64,000 nt of DNA from an uncultured Clostridia bacterium (GCA_947625415.1 CANQOG010000001.1:1-64000); one strand, 5' to 3'; counted from the first letter of the stretch, positions 45,461-56,585 are shown. Made by a program: numbers and translations. The notes: generated by a model from the sequence alone, not told the origin.

Positions 45461-46017
45461 TTATAAGTGCATTCCTTCCATATAAACCATCATTAAATCT
45501 CTAATGAAATCCACCTTCTTATTTTCATCACGCAAAACTGCTGATGGATGCCAAGTTGGTAAATATTTAATATCTTTTTTCACAAACCATTTTCCACGAC
45601 TTGCTGTAATTTTAAATTCTTTTCCTAAAATATTTTGAAGAGCAACACTTCCAAGCAATACTATTATTTTAGGTTTAACAAGTATAACTTGATTTCTTAA
45701 ATAATCTAAGCAAGCTATTGCCTCATCATCTTCTGGATTTCTATTATTTGGAGGTCTACATTTTACAATATTTGCAATATAAACCTCTTTTCTTTCAATT
45801 CCAATATATTCAAAAGCTTTATTCATAAGTTGTCCTGCTTTTCCAACAAAAGGCTCTCCTTGCTCATCTTCGTCTGCCCCGTGGACCTTCACCTATAAAC
45901 ATTATTTTAGCATTTTTGTTTCCAGTTCCAAAAACAATATTTTTTCTTCCGTGAACAAAGCTTGCACTTTTCACAATTAATTATACTTTTTTCAAGTTCT
46001 TCCCAATTATTATACAT
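45461..46017 (-). CDS. uracil-DNA glycosylase (Fe-S type); CGGA 45948-45951, CGGG 45878-45881
   Basis: MYNNWEELEKSIINCEKCKLCS[G]RKNIVFGTGNKNAKIMFIGEGP[G]ADEDEQGEPFVGKAGQLMNKA; LPTWHPSAVLR. Confidence 0.95.
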
Positions 46018-46082
46018 ATTATTCTCCATCTATCAAAAAAGCATAGAAATTTTTTTACAACTTCTATACTTTATCTTTTGAA

Positions 46083-47657
46083 TTATTCCTCTTCAATTTG
46101 TTTTAATCTTAAATAACCAAGTTCTTCCCATAAATTATAAGACAAATTTAATTTAAATAGAACTGTTGGTTTAGCTCCAGCACGGTTTTTATCAACAACA
46201 CAAGCATAATATCTTACATCAACATCTGTTGATTTTTCAATATCATGGCACACATCAAACGTATCTGTATCTGAATATTCATACTTATTTAAACTTTGAT
46301 TACTAATTTGTTTCATTAGACAAAGAGTATCTAGTACTTCTTTAACAGTACGACTTGAGCTCATATCATTAATTGTTAAATTAACTGGTAAAGTATTACT
46401 CTCTAATAATTGCAATGAAGAACATATAAATATCTTAAATTTTTGAGCAATATTTGAAAGAACTGTAGCAGTTTTTTTAACCTCTTCACCATTACCAATA
46501 TTATCAATATCAGTTTTTAATGTATCATAAAAAACATATTCTATTTTATCTTTATAATAATAGTTTAAAATAATTTTTCTTAAATCTTCATTTGAATGTT
46601 CTGTAACATGTATAAATGAAATTGTATTTTTCATTTGGTCTGAAAGCCAGTCTGTTACAGACACAACCTTTTGAAACTCTGTTGACTCTTCAAATAATCT
46701 ATCAAAAAATGTTTCATCAGATTCTTTTTCATCTTGAAGTAAAAATCCATTTTCATCAACAGGAGACTTTTTTGGATTATCTGGTTTAAATTTTAGTTCT
46801 AGAAGTTCTCCTTCATTCTTACTTACTTTTTGTTTATGAATTTTTTGAATTTCTGGATTATTAACTACAGTTGTAATCAAACAAAGTCTCATTTTCTCTT
46901 CACTCATCTCATTTGAGATAATTAAAACTTTTTTCTTTTCTACAAAAGCTAAATGAGCAACTATATCAATTGCAAGTCTACTTTTACCAGCATTTGATGG
47001 CATTGCATAAGCCATAGTCTCACCTTTTCTCAAACCCTTAAAAACTTTTGTTAAAATAGGAAATGGTAAATTTACCCCTGTAGTTAAATTACTATCTCTA
47101 GAAAGTAGAGCATTCGTAGCATCTTGATTTAAAATTGACTGACTTAAACCAGCAGTAACATTAATTTGGTCAATTGCGTTTTGAACCTCTTCATCATTCA
47201 TTTCTCCATATAATTCATATTTAGTAATTTCTAAAATCTTATCACGAATTTTTTTAGTAGCAGCTTTAATATAATATTTCTTTAAAATAAATAGCTTTTT
47301 TAATTCTATATAAATATATTCTATGTTATAATTCTTCTGACCTACGATTTTTTTAATTTCTTGCTTTCTAGCATAAGTATTTGGTCTTTCTCTTGGAATA
47401 TTATAATTTTCTTTAGCAGCAGCTGGTGCAAATTTTTCAGCCTCTTGAAATAAAATTGACTTATAAATTTCTCCTAACTCTTCATCTGAAAAATAAAATT
47501 CATCAGCTTTAAAATAATAAGTAGATAGTGCCTTTGGATTATTCATAATAATTCCAATATAGATATATTCCATATTTTCATCTGATAACTCTTCTGGATA
47601 ACCATTATTTACTTCTTTTGCATCATCTGCCATAATTTTTTCCTCCGTATACAACAT
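46083..47657 (-). CDS. DnaB/RecA-like ATPase domain protein
   Basis: LTKVFKGLRKGETMAYAMPSNAGKSRLAIDIVAHLAFVEKKKVLIISNEMSEE. Confidence 0.65.
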   Translation of the reverse strand: MLYTEEKIMADDAKEVNNGYPEELSDENMEYIYIGIIMNNPKALSTYYFKADEFYFSDEELGEIYKSILFQEAEKFAPAAAKENYNIPRERPNTYARKQEIKKIVGQKNYNIEYIYIELKKLFILKKYYIKAATKKIRDKILEITKYELYGEMNDEEVQNAIDQINVTAGLSQSILNQDATNALLSRDSNLTTGVNLPFPILTKVFKGLRKGETMAYAMPSNAGKSRLAIDIVAHLAFVEKKKVLIISNEMSEEKMRLCLITTVVNNPEIQKIHKQKVSKNEGELLELKFKPDNPKKSPVDENGFLLQDEKESDETFFDRLFEESTEFQKVVSVTDWLSDQMKNTISFIHVTEHSNEDLRKIILNYYYKDKIEYVFYDTLKTDIDNIGNGEEVKKTATVLSNIAQKFKIFICSSLQLLESNTLPVNLTINDMSSSRTVKEVLDTLCLMKQISNQSLNKYEYSDTDTFDVCHDIEKSTDVDVRYYACVVDKNRAGAKPTVLFKLNLSYNLWEELGYLRLKQIEEE

Positions 47658-47706
47658 TTATAAATATAATATAAGTACTAATAAATTTTGTCAAGCAATG
47701 TATTAA

Positions 47707-48246
47707 CTATTTTATATATTCTTTTGAATCAAGAATTTTTCCATCTACATCTTTTAAAGTCAAATTTTTGTCATCAATAATCATATAACTATGTTCAGTT
47801 CCTTCTTTTGGTAAAGATATTGAACCTGGATTTGCAAAAATTAACCCATTTACTTCTTGAATAAATCCTGTATGAAAATGTCCATAAACTATAACTTTTC
47901 CAACTGGTGGAACGTTTGTAATATTATATCTATGCCCATGTGAAAAGAAGAAATCTACACCATTTATATTTAATTCTATACTTTCTTCAAACTTAAACTC
48001 TGAAATCATTTCATCAACTTCAGCATCACAATTTCCACGAGTACATAAGATTTTATCTTTATGAGAATTTAAAATTCTAGCCACCTCTTGTGGTCCATAA
48101 TCATCTGTTAAAGGATTTCGAGGTCCATGATAATATAAATCACCAAGTAATATTATTTTATCAGGAGTTTCTTTTTCTATAATCTCTTGTAATTTTCTTG
48201 CATAATAACCTGAACCATGAATATCAGAAACAACTAAATATTTCAT
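47707..48246 (-). CDS. YfcE-family phosphodiesterase
   Basis: YLVVSDIHGSGYYARKL; GHRYN; YGHFHTG. Confidence 0.92.
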   Translation of the reverse strand: MKYLVVSDIHGSGYYARKLQEIIEKETPDKIILLGDLYYHGPRNPLTDDYGPQEVARILNSHKDKILCTRGNCDAEVDEMISEFKFEESIELNINGVDFFFSHGHRYNITNVPPVGKVIVYGHFHTGFIQEVNGLIFANPGSISLPKEGTEHSYMIIDDKNLTLKDVDGKILDSKEYIK

Positions 48247-48417
48247 AAAATTTCTCCCTTCTATTTCTTCATGAAGAGTATATCATAAAAACTTATTTTT
48301 GTCTTTAGTTTTATTTAAAATTTTAATAATTTATGTAAACTTTTGATGGAAAAACATTGTTTTTTTCTTTGATTTGTGGTATAATAGTGAAAGTATATAA
48401 TTTAGAGAGGAGTAGTT

Positions 48418-50904
48418 ATGGAAAACCTTAACTTCTTTAAAAGATTTTATTTAGATAAAGAAAAAGATATTATAGTAAATTTATACAAACACTATAAAAA
48501 TGCTGATGAATTAATTTATATTATCGAAACTCCAAATCATGGAACAGGAAATCTTATAACAAATCTTGCTAAAGTTTGCAATGTAGAAACTACAAAAAAT
48601 ATAAATGATATGAAAATTATAATGGGAACCATTCCTGCTTCACTTAATGCAAATAATGATACATTATTTGTTTTTAATTTAAATGGAAAACATATTGCTA
48701 CAATCTATTCTGATGGTAGAATAGAGCAAAATGTTAAAATTCCAGCAATTGTAAAAACTTTAATGAGTCAAACTAAAGATTATGAATTAACTATTAATGA
48801 AACATTAATAAATAGTTATATTTTAAAAAAATCAAAATTTAGAACAGATTTACACACTCATCTTTATGCAAACTTGCCATCTGACTTGCTTATAGCGCTT
48901 GGAATAAAACATCAAATAAGATATCCCCTATATTTTGTAAAAAAACTTGGTTTAAAATTATCAAATTCACAAGAACAACTTATTGAAAAATATAGAAGAG
49001 AAATTGAATTAAAATATATAAACCTTCCTTTAGAGGGCAAGCTTTTCGACCGAAAAATTGATGACGAAACATATATAAATTTTGCTGATTTAATTTTAAA
49101 TAATTTGGAAAATGCTGAATTTAATATTAGAAAAATTAGAAATAGTCTATCTCTTGTAAAAGATGGACAAGCTGTTTTTACAAATCTTGAAAAATTATAT
49201 GTTTATAGATATGTTTTTCAAAAAGGAACTATCTCAAAAAATTTAATAGATTTAAATTTAGAAAAAATAGAAAAAATTCCTGAGTTTGATATAAAAAATT
49301 ATTTAATTAAAATGAATGAAGATTCAAATAGAGCTATTTACAGAAATAACACTATTCTACAAGATAATCTTTTATGGCTTGGAAGAGAATATCAAAAACA
49401 AGGAATTGTATACAGTGAAATTGCTTCAACAGATCTTTGCAAAAAAGGAACTGCTGGAACAGATTTCTTAAAACAAATACATGAAATTCTACCAAAAGTA
49501 AAATTAGAAACTGGTGTTGATTTAAGATTTTTGGTTGCAATTAGAAGAATTTGGCTTTCTCAAAAAGAACAACTTGAAGCTTTAGAAGTATTAAAAATTA
49601 TGGCAAAAAGTCCTTATGTTGTGGGAAGTGACTTTCTTGGAGAAGAAATTACAGATATTGAAGAATTAAGACCTATTATAAATGAACTTGTAAAATATGC
49701 TATATCTGAAAACAATGGATTTACTATTAGAATTCATGCTGGTGAAACAGATGCATTTGCTGAAAATGTTGAAAAATCAATTGATATAATTTTAAATTCT
49801 ATTGGAAAAAGTGATATAATTCCTAGAGTTCGTTTAGGACATGGACTATATGGAATTGGAATTAACCCTGAAAAAGATAAAGAAACAATTAAAAAAATGA
49901 AAAAATTAGGAGTAATTCTTGAATTTCAATTATCTTCAAATGTAAGATTAAATAATCTAACAAAACTTGAAAATCATCCTATTAAAACATATTTAAAAAA
50001 TGGAGTAAAATGTGTTCAAGGAACTGATGGTTTTGGAATTTATGGAACAGATACTATTGAAGAGCAAATCTCACTTCAAAATTTACTAAATATCTCTGAA
50101 GAAGATTTTCAAAAAATGAAAGAAGTTGAAAATACTCTCTTAATTGAAAATCAAGGATATTTTGAAGAAAAAACAAAAACATTTAGGCAATTCTTAAACG
50201 GAAGAGACATTTCAGATGCTATAATTGAAGAAGAATATGAAACTTTAAAAAATCTAAACGTAAATTATGTTGAAAAATCTGACAATAAATTAGATTCTAA
50301 TGAAAACTTAAAAACAAAAATCAAAGAATTGCCTACTGATAAAGTTCCAATTGTAATTGCTGGAGGAAGCTTTAATACTAATGGTAGAGAAACTGTTGTA
50401 ACAGAAAAAGGCAAAAAAATGCTTCGCGACTTAATTCAAAAAATAGATAGCAATAAAGCTTATTTCGTTATTGGTCATAAAATGCAAGGATATGAAAAAG
50501 CTGTTATTGATATTTCAAAAGAATTAAATAAAAAGTTTGAAATTGATGCTATAGTTCCTAAAAGAGTTGATGAAAATGTAAAAAATACATTATTAAATAG
50601 TGGCGTTGATGGAATTAGAGTTTCAATCGAGCCAGAAGAAGTTGGAATTTATAAAAGTTTTAACTATGAAATTTTTGAAAGAAGACCATCTGTCGTAGTT
50701 GCTTTTGATGGGAACTCCCCTGTTTCAAATTTAGTTCAAGAAGCTAAAAATGGAAAAGGAAAAGCTAAAATTTTTGTAAACGGAAATTCAGAAGCATTAA
50801 AAGAAAAAGCTCAATCTCTTGGCGGATATGTTGAAGATTTTTCTTCTACAGAATCTATTTCAGAAAAAATAATCAACTGGAATCCGGATTTAAAACAAAA
50901 ATAA
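48418..50904 (+). CDS. adenosine-deaminase-like domain fused to a C-terminal Rossmannoid domain (possible SLOG-like)
   Basis: FRTDLHTHLYANLP; IRIHAGE; RLGHG; GTDGFGIYG; C-terminal VPIVIAGGSFNTNGRETVVTEKGKKMLRDLIQK... Confidence 0.75.
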   Translation: MENLNFFKRFYLDKEKDIIVNLYKHYKNADELIYIIETPNHGTGNLITNLAKVCNVETTKNINDMKIIMGTIPASLNANNDTLFVFNLNGKHIATIYSDGRIEQNVKIPAIVKTLMSQTKDYELTINETLINSYILKKSKFRTDLHTHLYANLPSDLLIALGIKHQIRYPLYFVKKLGLKLSNSQEQLIEKYRREIELKYINLPLEGKLFDRKIDDETYINFADLILNNLENAEFNIRKIRNSLSLVKDGQAVFTNLEKLYVYRYVFQKGTISKNLIDLNLEKIEKIPEFDIKNYLIKMNEDSNRAIYRNNTILQDNLLWLGREYQKQGIVYSEIASTDLCKKGTAGTDFLKQIHEILPKVKLETGVDLRFLVAIRRIWLSQKEQLEALEVLKIMAKSPYVVGSDFLGEEITDIEELRPIINELVKYAISENNGFTIRIHAGETDAFAENVEKSIDIILNSIGKSDIIPRVRLGHGLYGIGINPEKDKETIKKMKKLGVILEFQLSSNVRLNNLTKLENHPIKTYLKNGVKCVQGTDGFGIYGTDTIEEQISLQNLLNISEEDFQKMKEVENTLLIENQGYFEEKTKTFRQFLNGRDISDAIIEEEYETLKNLNVNYVEKSDNKLDSNENLKTKIKELPTDKVPIVIAGGSFNTNGRETVVTEKGKKMLRDLIQKIDSNKAYFVIGHKMQGYEKAVIDISKELNKKFEIDAIVPKRVDENVKNTLLNSGVDGIRVSIEPEEVGIYKSFNYEIFERRPSVVVAFDGNSPVSNLVQEAKNGKGKAKIFVNGNSEALKEKAQSLGGYVEDFSSTESISEKIINWNPDLKQK

Positions 50905-50965
50905 AATGTCGAAAATTGTCAGTCGATTTATTTTGACAATATGTGAGTTATATTTTATAATTCTA

Positions 50966-50998
50966 GTTGCAATTAATTTTAATTGCAACTTTTTGTTT
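50966..50998 (+). terminator. intrinsic terminator downstream of 48418..50904
   Basis: GTTGCAATTAATTTTAATTGCAAC followed by T-run. Confidence 0.75.
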
Positions 50999-51017
50999 TT
51001 TGGGGAGATTTTACAAA

Positions 51018-51715
51018 TGATGAAAATTATTTTATTTACTAGCTCTATGTTAATGATTATAGCAATTATATTTTTAAAACTGATTAATAATAAACAAAAA
51101 CTTGAAATTAAAAATTTAACTTGTATATGTGACTCTACAAAAACTTTTAGACATGACTTCAACAATATAATGCAAGCAATCGGTGGATATATTCAAACAA
51201 ATAATATTTATGATTTGAAAAAATATTATAATCATCTAATTCCAGAATGCCTTAAAGTTAATAATTTATATAGGTTTCACTCTAAACTTATTGGAAATCC
51301 TGCAATTTATAGCATTATTTCAAATAAATATAATCTTGCTGAACAATATAATGTTAAAATGTCTTTAAATATTTTATTAGATTTAAATTCTTTAAAATCT
51401 AATACTTATACTTTAACTAGAATTTTAGGAATTCTTTTAGATAATGCAATTGAGGCTGCAAAAGAATGTCCTCAAAAAATTGTAAATGTAACATTTCAAG
51501 AATTTGGTGATAAACAATTATTAATTATTGAAAATACTTATCTTTCAAAAGGAATTTCAGCAAAAAAGATTTTTGAAAAACATTTTACAACAAAACAAGG
51601 AAATTCTGGGCTTGGTCTATGGCAAGTAAAACGTCTTTTAGATAAAAACAAAAATCTATCTCTTAAAACCATTTTAGATAAAGATTTTTTTACACAGAAG
51701 TTAGAAATTAGCTAA
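51018..51715 (+). CDS. membrane sensor histidine kinase of GHKL/SpoOB type (track start 50906 is upstream of terminator)
   Basis: TM then TFRHDFNNIMQAIGGYI; ILGILLDNAIEAAKECPQKI; GNSGLGLWQVKRLL. Confidence 0.8.
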
Positions 51716-51743
51716 ATAAATATAATAACAATATCTTATTAGA

Positions 51744-51778
51744 AAAACTACCACATTTAGATTAATGTGGTAGTTTTA
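51744..51778. terminator. intrinsic terminator
   Basis: AAAACTACCACATtTagattAATGTGGTAGTTTT. Confidence 0.85.
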
Positions 51779-51816
51779 ATAATTATATGGTAATAAAGAT
51801 TTTTTCAATATAATAA

Positions 51817-52666
51817 TTATAAATCAAGCCTTCCTTCAAAACAAAACTCTGCTCCACCAGTTAATGTTACTCCATTTTCCTCGTCATAATTTATATGTAA
51901 TCTTCCACCATCTAACTGAACTGTTACATTCTTATTTACCATATCTTTCATTATAGCGCAAACACTTGAAGCACAAGCTCCAGTTCCACAAGATATAGTT
52001 TTTCCAACTCCTCTCTCCCACACTTTAATTTTTAAATTGTTTCTGTCTACAACTTGAACAAATTCTACATTTGTTTTATTTGGAAAATATTTATAATTTT
52101 CAACAAAACTTCCTAGTCCATCTACATCTATTTTAGATACATCATCAACAAAGCAAACAGCATGCGGATTTCCAATTGAAACTAAATCAAATTTATAAGT
52201 CTTATTCTCAAAATCAATTGAAACTGTGTGATATTTTTTTGCCATTTCTTCCTTTGGCAAATATACTGGAATTTTTCCGAGCATCAAAAAATGGAAGTCC
52301 CATATTCACTTTAACACTAATAACAGTTCTATTTTCAACAATTAAGCTTATATTTTTAATTCCTGATAATGTCTCAATTGAAAGTTCTTTCTTTGTTGTA
52401 ATATTTTTCTCATACAAAAATTTACCTAATACTCTTATTCCATTTCCACACATTTCAGCCTCTGAACCATCTTTATTAAATATTCTCATTTTAAAATCTG
52501 CATAATTGCTTTTAAAAACATAAATTACTCCATCTGCTCCAATTCCAAAGTTTCTATTACATAAAAAGTTTGCTAAATTTCCTAAATTATAGTTAAAATA
52601 TTGATTTAAACAATTAATAACAACAAAGTCATTACCTGTTCCTTGCATTTTTGAAAAAAGAATCAT
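51817..52666 (-). CDS. dapF: diaminopimelate epimerase; CGGA site at 52276-52279
   Basis: KMQGTGNDFVVIN...MCGNGIRVL...GLPFFDA[G]KIPVYLPKEE...SIGNPHAV...ERGVGKTISCGTGACAS. Confidence 0.97.
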
Positions 52667-52959
52667 TTATTTATCCTCCTTGTTCTAAAATAATATGTAT
52701 AAATATTTTAATTATTCTTGAATATTTACTAAAAATACGATAAAATATTTATACTGTTTTAAGTGATTTGAAACCTTTTACTAAAATTACTGGTTTTAAT
52801 GATATATAAAATTTAGCAAATTCCAATATCTTATCAATTAGATACAAGTTTGACAAATATTTTTGCTAATATCTAAAAAAGAAATTTAAGTTTAATTTAA
52901 AAATATTTTAGAAACAAAACGTTTCTAATAGCTCACAAAATAATTCAAAAGGAGAATAA

Positions 52960-54765
52960 ATGGAAAGAATAAGAACTAAAAAAAAGAGAAAATTTACAAG
53001 AAGAAAACTAATTGTAATTATCTCTTTTATTGCAATTTTCATTGGAGTTTTGTTTTTAATAAATAGATTAATTCCAATAAAAAATATTTCTAAAGACAAT
53101 ATAAATATAAAACTTTCAACAACTAAACCTACTGGGAAAAATGTAATTGCTACAATTACAACAAAAACAAAATATAATATATTTTATTTTATAGATTATT
53201 CAGCTGGTGAAGAACAATATTATGAAGACCAAGAGTTATCAGAAGATATTGAAGAACTATCTGAAAGTAACTTTCAAAATACTAATACAACTAATAGTTC
53301 AAATACCAATAGTATTTCAAATTTAACAAATGATATATCAAATAACTCTGTAAACAATACTTCTTCTAACAAAACTGAAGAAAAAAAGTTAGATATAAAA
53401 CAAATTAGCGATAAAGAATATAAAAAAGTAAATAATTCAAAATTTGAAATCGAAGACAATGGAATTGTTTATTTAAAATATGAAAGATTTGGAAAATTAT
53501 CTTCTATTCCCTATGTTTTTGAGATTTCAAATATTGATAAAACAGGGCCAGAAATTATAGATGTTGAAACTTCTTCCACTTTAAACTCTATAACTGTTAC
53601 AGCTAGCGCAATTGACCAAGCTCAAGAAGATTTACAATATTATTTTAAATTAGATAATGATGATACATACATTTCTACTGGTTCAACAAATAGTTACACT
53701 TTTAAAAATTTAGTTGAAGATGAAAGTTATATAATTTATGTTAAAGTTACAGATAAATTTGGAAATGCTTCAGAAGCTGTAGCTGAAGCTACTGCATCAT
53801 TACAAACAGAAATTGAATCAGAAGAAAAAGTCATTCAAAAGATATATCATTTTAAAGTTAATCTAGGAGCAAATACAGTAACAGTTTATGAAAAAGATGA
53901 AGATGGAAAATTTACAAAAGCAATAAAAGCCTTTGTTTGCTCTACAGGTAAATCAACTCCAAAATCTGGAACATATAAAATATCTAATAAATATCGTTGG
54001 CGTTCACTTTTTGGAAATGTTTATGGTCAATATGCAGTTCGTATTACTGGAAACATTTTATTCCATTCTGTTCCTTATGAAAAGATGTATCCAAATACTC
54101 TAGAATATGAAGAATATGATAAACTTGGAACATCAGCATCAATGGGATGTATAAGACTTTGTGTAAGAGATGCAAAATGGATTTATGATAATGCAAAAGC
54201 TGGAAGTACAGTTGAATTTTATTCAAATGCTTCAAATCCTGGTCCTTTAGGCAAACCTAAGGCTCAAAAAATTTCTGGAAATAAAGCTAATAGAAATTGG
54301 GACCCAACAGATCCTGATAAGCATAACCCATGGCTTGGAGGAGATGGTAAAGTTTCTAAACCAAATTTAGATGATGGATACGTAGTTAATAATTCAATAA
54401 CTAATAATACAACAAACAATACCAAAAATACTGTTTCAAATTCTACTGAAATTCCTATTAATAACGAAGTTCAAAATAATGTTAATACTACTAATTCAGT
54501 AAATAATAATACTACAAATAACCAGTCTAATTCTAATCATTCAAGCCAAAATGAAACATCAAGTACAAACACTGTAACACCGCCAACAAATACAACTGTT
54601 GAACCACCAAATGAAGATGAACCTGATTTTCCTCCTACTCAAAACACTATTACTCCTCCAAATAACAATAATAGTAATACCACTACTACTCCAAATTCTA
54701 ATTTACCTACAAATAACGTTGAACAACCTTCTTCATCAACTGAAAATTCCGTCATAGAAAATTAA
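52960..54765 (+). CDS. secreted L,D-transpeptidase (YkuD) with Asn/Thr-rich tail
   Basis: N-terminal TM; ILFHSVPY and SMGCIRLCVRDAKWIYD. Confidence 0.93.
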   Translation: MERIRTKKKRKFTRRKLIVIISFIAIFIGVLFLINRLIPIKNISKDNINIKLSTTKPTGKNVIATITTKTKYNIFYFIDYSAGEEQYYEDQELSEDIEELSESNFQNTNTTNSSNTNSISNLTNDISNNSVNNTSSNKTEEKKLDIKQISDKEYKKVNNSKFEIEDNGIVYLKYERFGKLSSIPYVFEISNIDKTGPEIIDVETSSTLNSITVTASAIDQAQEDLQYYFKLDNDDTYISTGSTNSYTFKNLVEDESYIIYVKVTDKFGNASEAVAEATASLQTEIESEEKVIQKIYHFKVNLGANTVTVYEKDEDGKFTKAIKAFVCSTGKSTPKSGTYKISNKYRWRSLFGNVYGQYAVRITGNILFHSVPYEKMYPNTLEYEEYDKLGTSASMGCIRLCVRDAKWIYDNAKAGSTVEFYSNASNPGPLGKPKAQKISGNKANRNWDPTDPDKHNPWLGGDGKVSKPNLDDGYVVNNSITNNTTNNTKNTVSNSTEIPINNEVQNNVNTTNSVNNNTTNNQSNSNHSSQNETSSTNTVTPPTNTTVEPPNEDEPDFPPTQNTITPPNNNNSNTTTTPNSNLPTNNVEQPSSSTENSVIEN

Positions 54766-54783
54766 TTTCAAATTACATTAAAA

Positions 54784-54815
54784 TAAAACGGCTATCATTA
54801 TTGATAGTCGTTTTC
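54784..54815. terminator. intrinsic terminator
   Basis: AACGGCTATCATTATTGATAGTCGTT hairpin. Confidence 0.75.
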
Positions 54816-54850
54816 ATAAAAATATATTAATCTAATCATACATCTATATT

Positions 54851-56401
54851 TTATTTATCATTTACTAAATAATTATGATAAGCTACATCTGTCTCGTATG
54901 TTTTAATAGCTTCTTCTTCAGAAAGACCCCTATTATAAAAATGAACAGCATAAAAATCACCGCTCTGAAACTTTTAGCAACGTATCAGAAGCTACCTGAA
55001 TAGCATATCCGAACCAGATTTCTTTGTTAGATATAGAATTCAACCCGAGCTTTTACAAGCTCCCAATATGAATTACTCATGTGTGCTGAAGCAGTTTCAA
55101 TACCATCTATAAAAAAACGTTGTTCACCACTCTTTCCATCCCATGTGAAAACACAATGTTGCTCATCTAATATGTTTTCACCACCATCCAAATACATTAC
55201 ATGATTCTTGTTTTTAGCAAAACCCCAACCTTCATTATTCAGTTTTTCTGCATAATCGTAAAGACTATCCCCGCATTCGAAATAAGCACGTATAATAGTT
55301 CGGTCCCAATCCAATGTCCGCAATTTCATCCCTAGAAAATGACATAACTCTATTTGCAGGATTTTTTTTCGAGCCATCCCATACCGTAAATGAACACCCC
55401 ATAAATTCTCCTATTTTTTCTTCAGTAGTTGAATTATATATAGTTCCATTTCCACCAAGATTTCCATACATAACAATTGTAATACCAGTTTTTAATAATA
55501 ATTCATCATTTAAATCTTTCACAAGTAAATCATCAACTCCATCAAAATAGGCTGATGTACCAGTAAACATGTCTGACAGATTTTCTATTCCTCTTAAAGT
55601 AATACCTTCTCCAATTACTTTTTCAGCATCTTCAACTGTAATATTATCTTCCATAGCTAATGAAACTAATCCGTGGGTCCAAATTTAAAACTAGCCCATC
55701 TGTCGTATATACCGTTGAGTTAACGTCTAAATAATTTGATGTATTTTCTTCTAAAATAATTATATCATTATCTTTAAACACTACGGGAAAATCAATAACA
55801 AACATATCCTTAATATTAGTTCCCTTTTTTAAATAAGTCCATCCTGTTCCATATACTTCTTTATTATTTTCATTTTTCTGTGCTGTAACAATTGCCCAAT
55901 TTTTTGAATTAGCTAAATTTCTATCTAATAATTTTTGTCCGACCATTTATAATCTGACCATCATCTTCTTTATATTCTATCCTTTCTGAAGATATATTTG
56001 GTAGTACTTTCTTAATTCCTTCTTTTTTATTTTTCTCTATAAACTCACTAACATTTTCTCCATCATCAACACACATTAATCCTAAATTTTTTGCAGCTCT
56101 ACAATCTAATTCATCATTTCCTAAAAAACATAGTTCTCCTCCTACAATACAAAAAAGCCCAATATCTTTTTCATCTAAACTTGGAATATATTTTTTTACA
56201 TTTTCATCAAAAGCATAGATTTCATCTCTATCATTTACTCTCTCATCTCCAACAGTATCTACTATACTTATTTCCATTTCCTCTTTATACCCGTGAAAAC
56301 TTTGTAGCAATATCAGCAAAAATTGCATTTGTTATTATCCCATTCTCTCCAATTATCGCATTTAGTGAGACTCCAGCAAGTATAAGTAGGACAATGACCG
56401 T
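54851..56401 (-). CDS. LamG/ConA-like surface protein with prepilin-like N-terminal segment, no recognisable start codon; six sites: 56290-56293, 55938-55941, 55670-55673, 55270-55273, 55044-55047, 54959-54962
   Basis: Four track ORFs merge: TVIVLLILAGVSLNAIIGENGIITNAIFADIATKFS[G]YKEEMEISIVDT...GQIING[G]QKLLDRNLANSKNW...GLVLNLDP[G]LVSLAMED...TCLFRM[G]DSLYDYAEKLNNEGWGFA...YWELVKA[G]LNSISNKEIWFGYAIQVASDTLLKVSE[G]DFYAVHFYNRGLSEEEAIKTYETDVAYHNYLVNDK*. Confidence 0.85.
56331..56401 (-). repeat. 71-bp perfect direct repeat, copy 1
   Basis: Identical to 58910-58980. Confidence 0.97.
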
Positions 56402-56474
56402 GACTATATTATTTTATGATGAAAATAAAACTAAAAAAGAAAGATATTTCAAAAATATCTCTCTTATTATTTTA

Positions 56475-56585
56475 TTAATTTTCTTTATAAAAACCTGCAT
56501 CAAATAATAATTTGCAAACAGCAATCTTTTCTTTTCCAGAATTTAGTCTATTTATACATAAACCTATTGATATTTTATTATTCAC
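56475..56585 (-). pseudogene. N-terminal fragment of a HEPN-like protein, truncated
   Basis: MNNKISIGLCINRLNSGKEKIAVCKLLFDAGFYKEN*; GTG overlaps stop of MNT gene. Confidence 0.55.

Noticed and set aside
50906-51017. N-terminal extension of the histidine kinase ORF from 50906
   Set aside because: It spans a hairpin plus T-run terminator; ATG at 51018 with upstream GGGGAG is more plausible.
56091-56328. Met start of ORF 55921..56328 (MQFLLILLQSFHGYKEE...)
   Set aside because: That start reads the leader region out of frame; the homologous leader frame joins the ORF via the CGGG site at 56290-56293.
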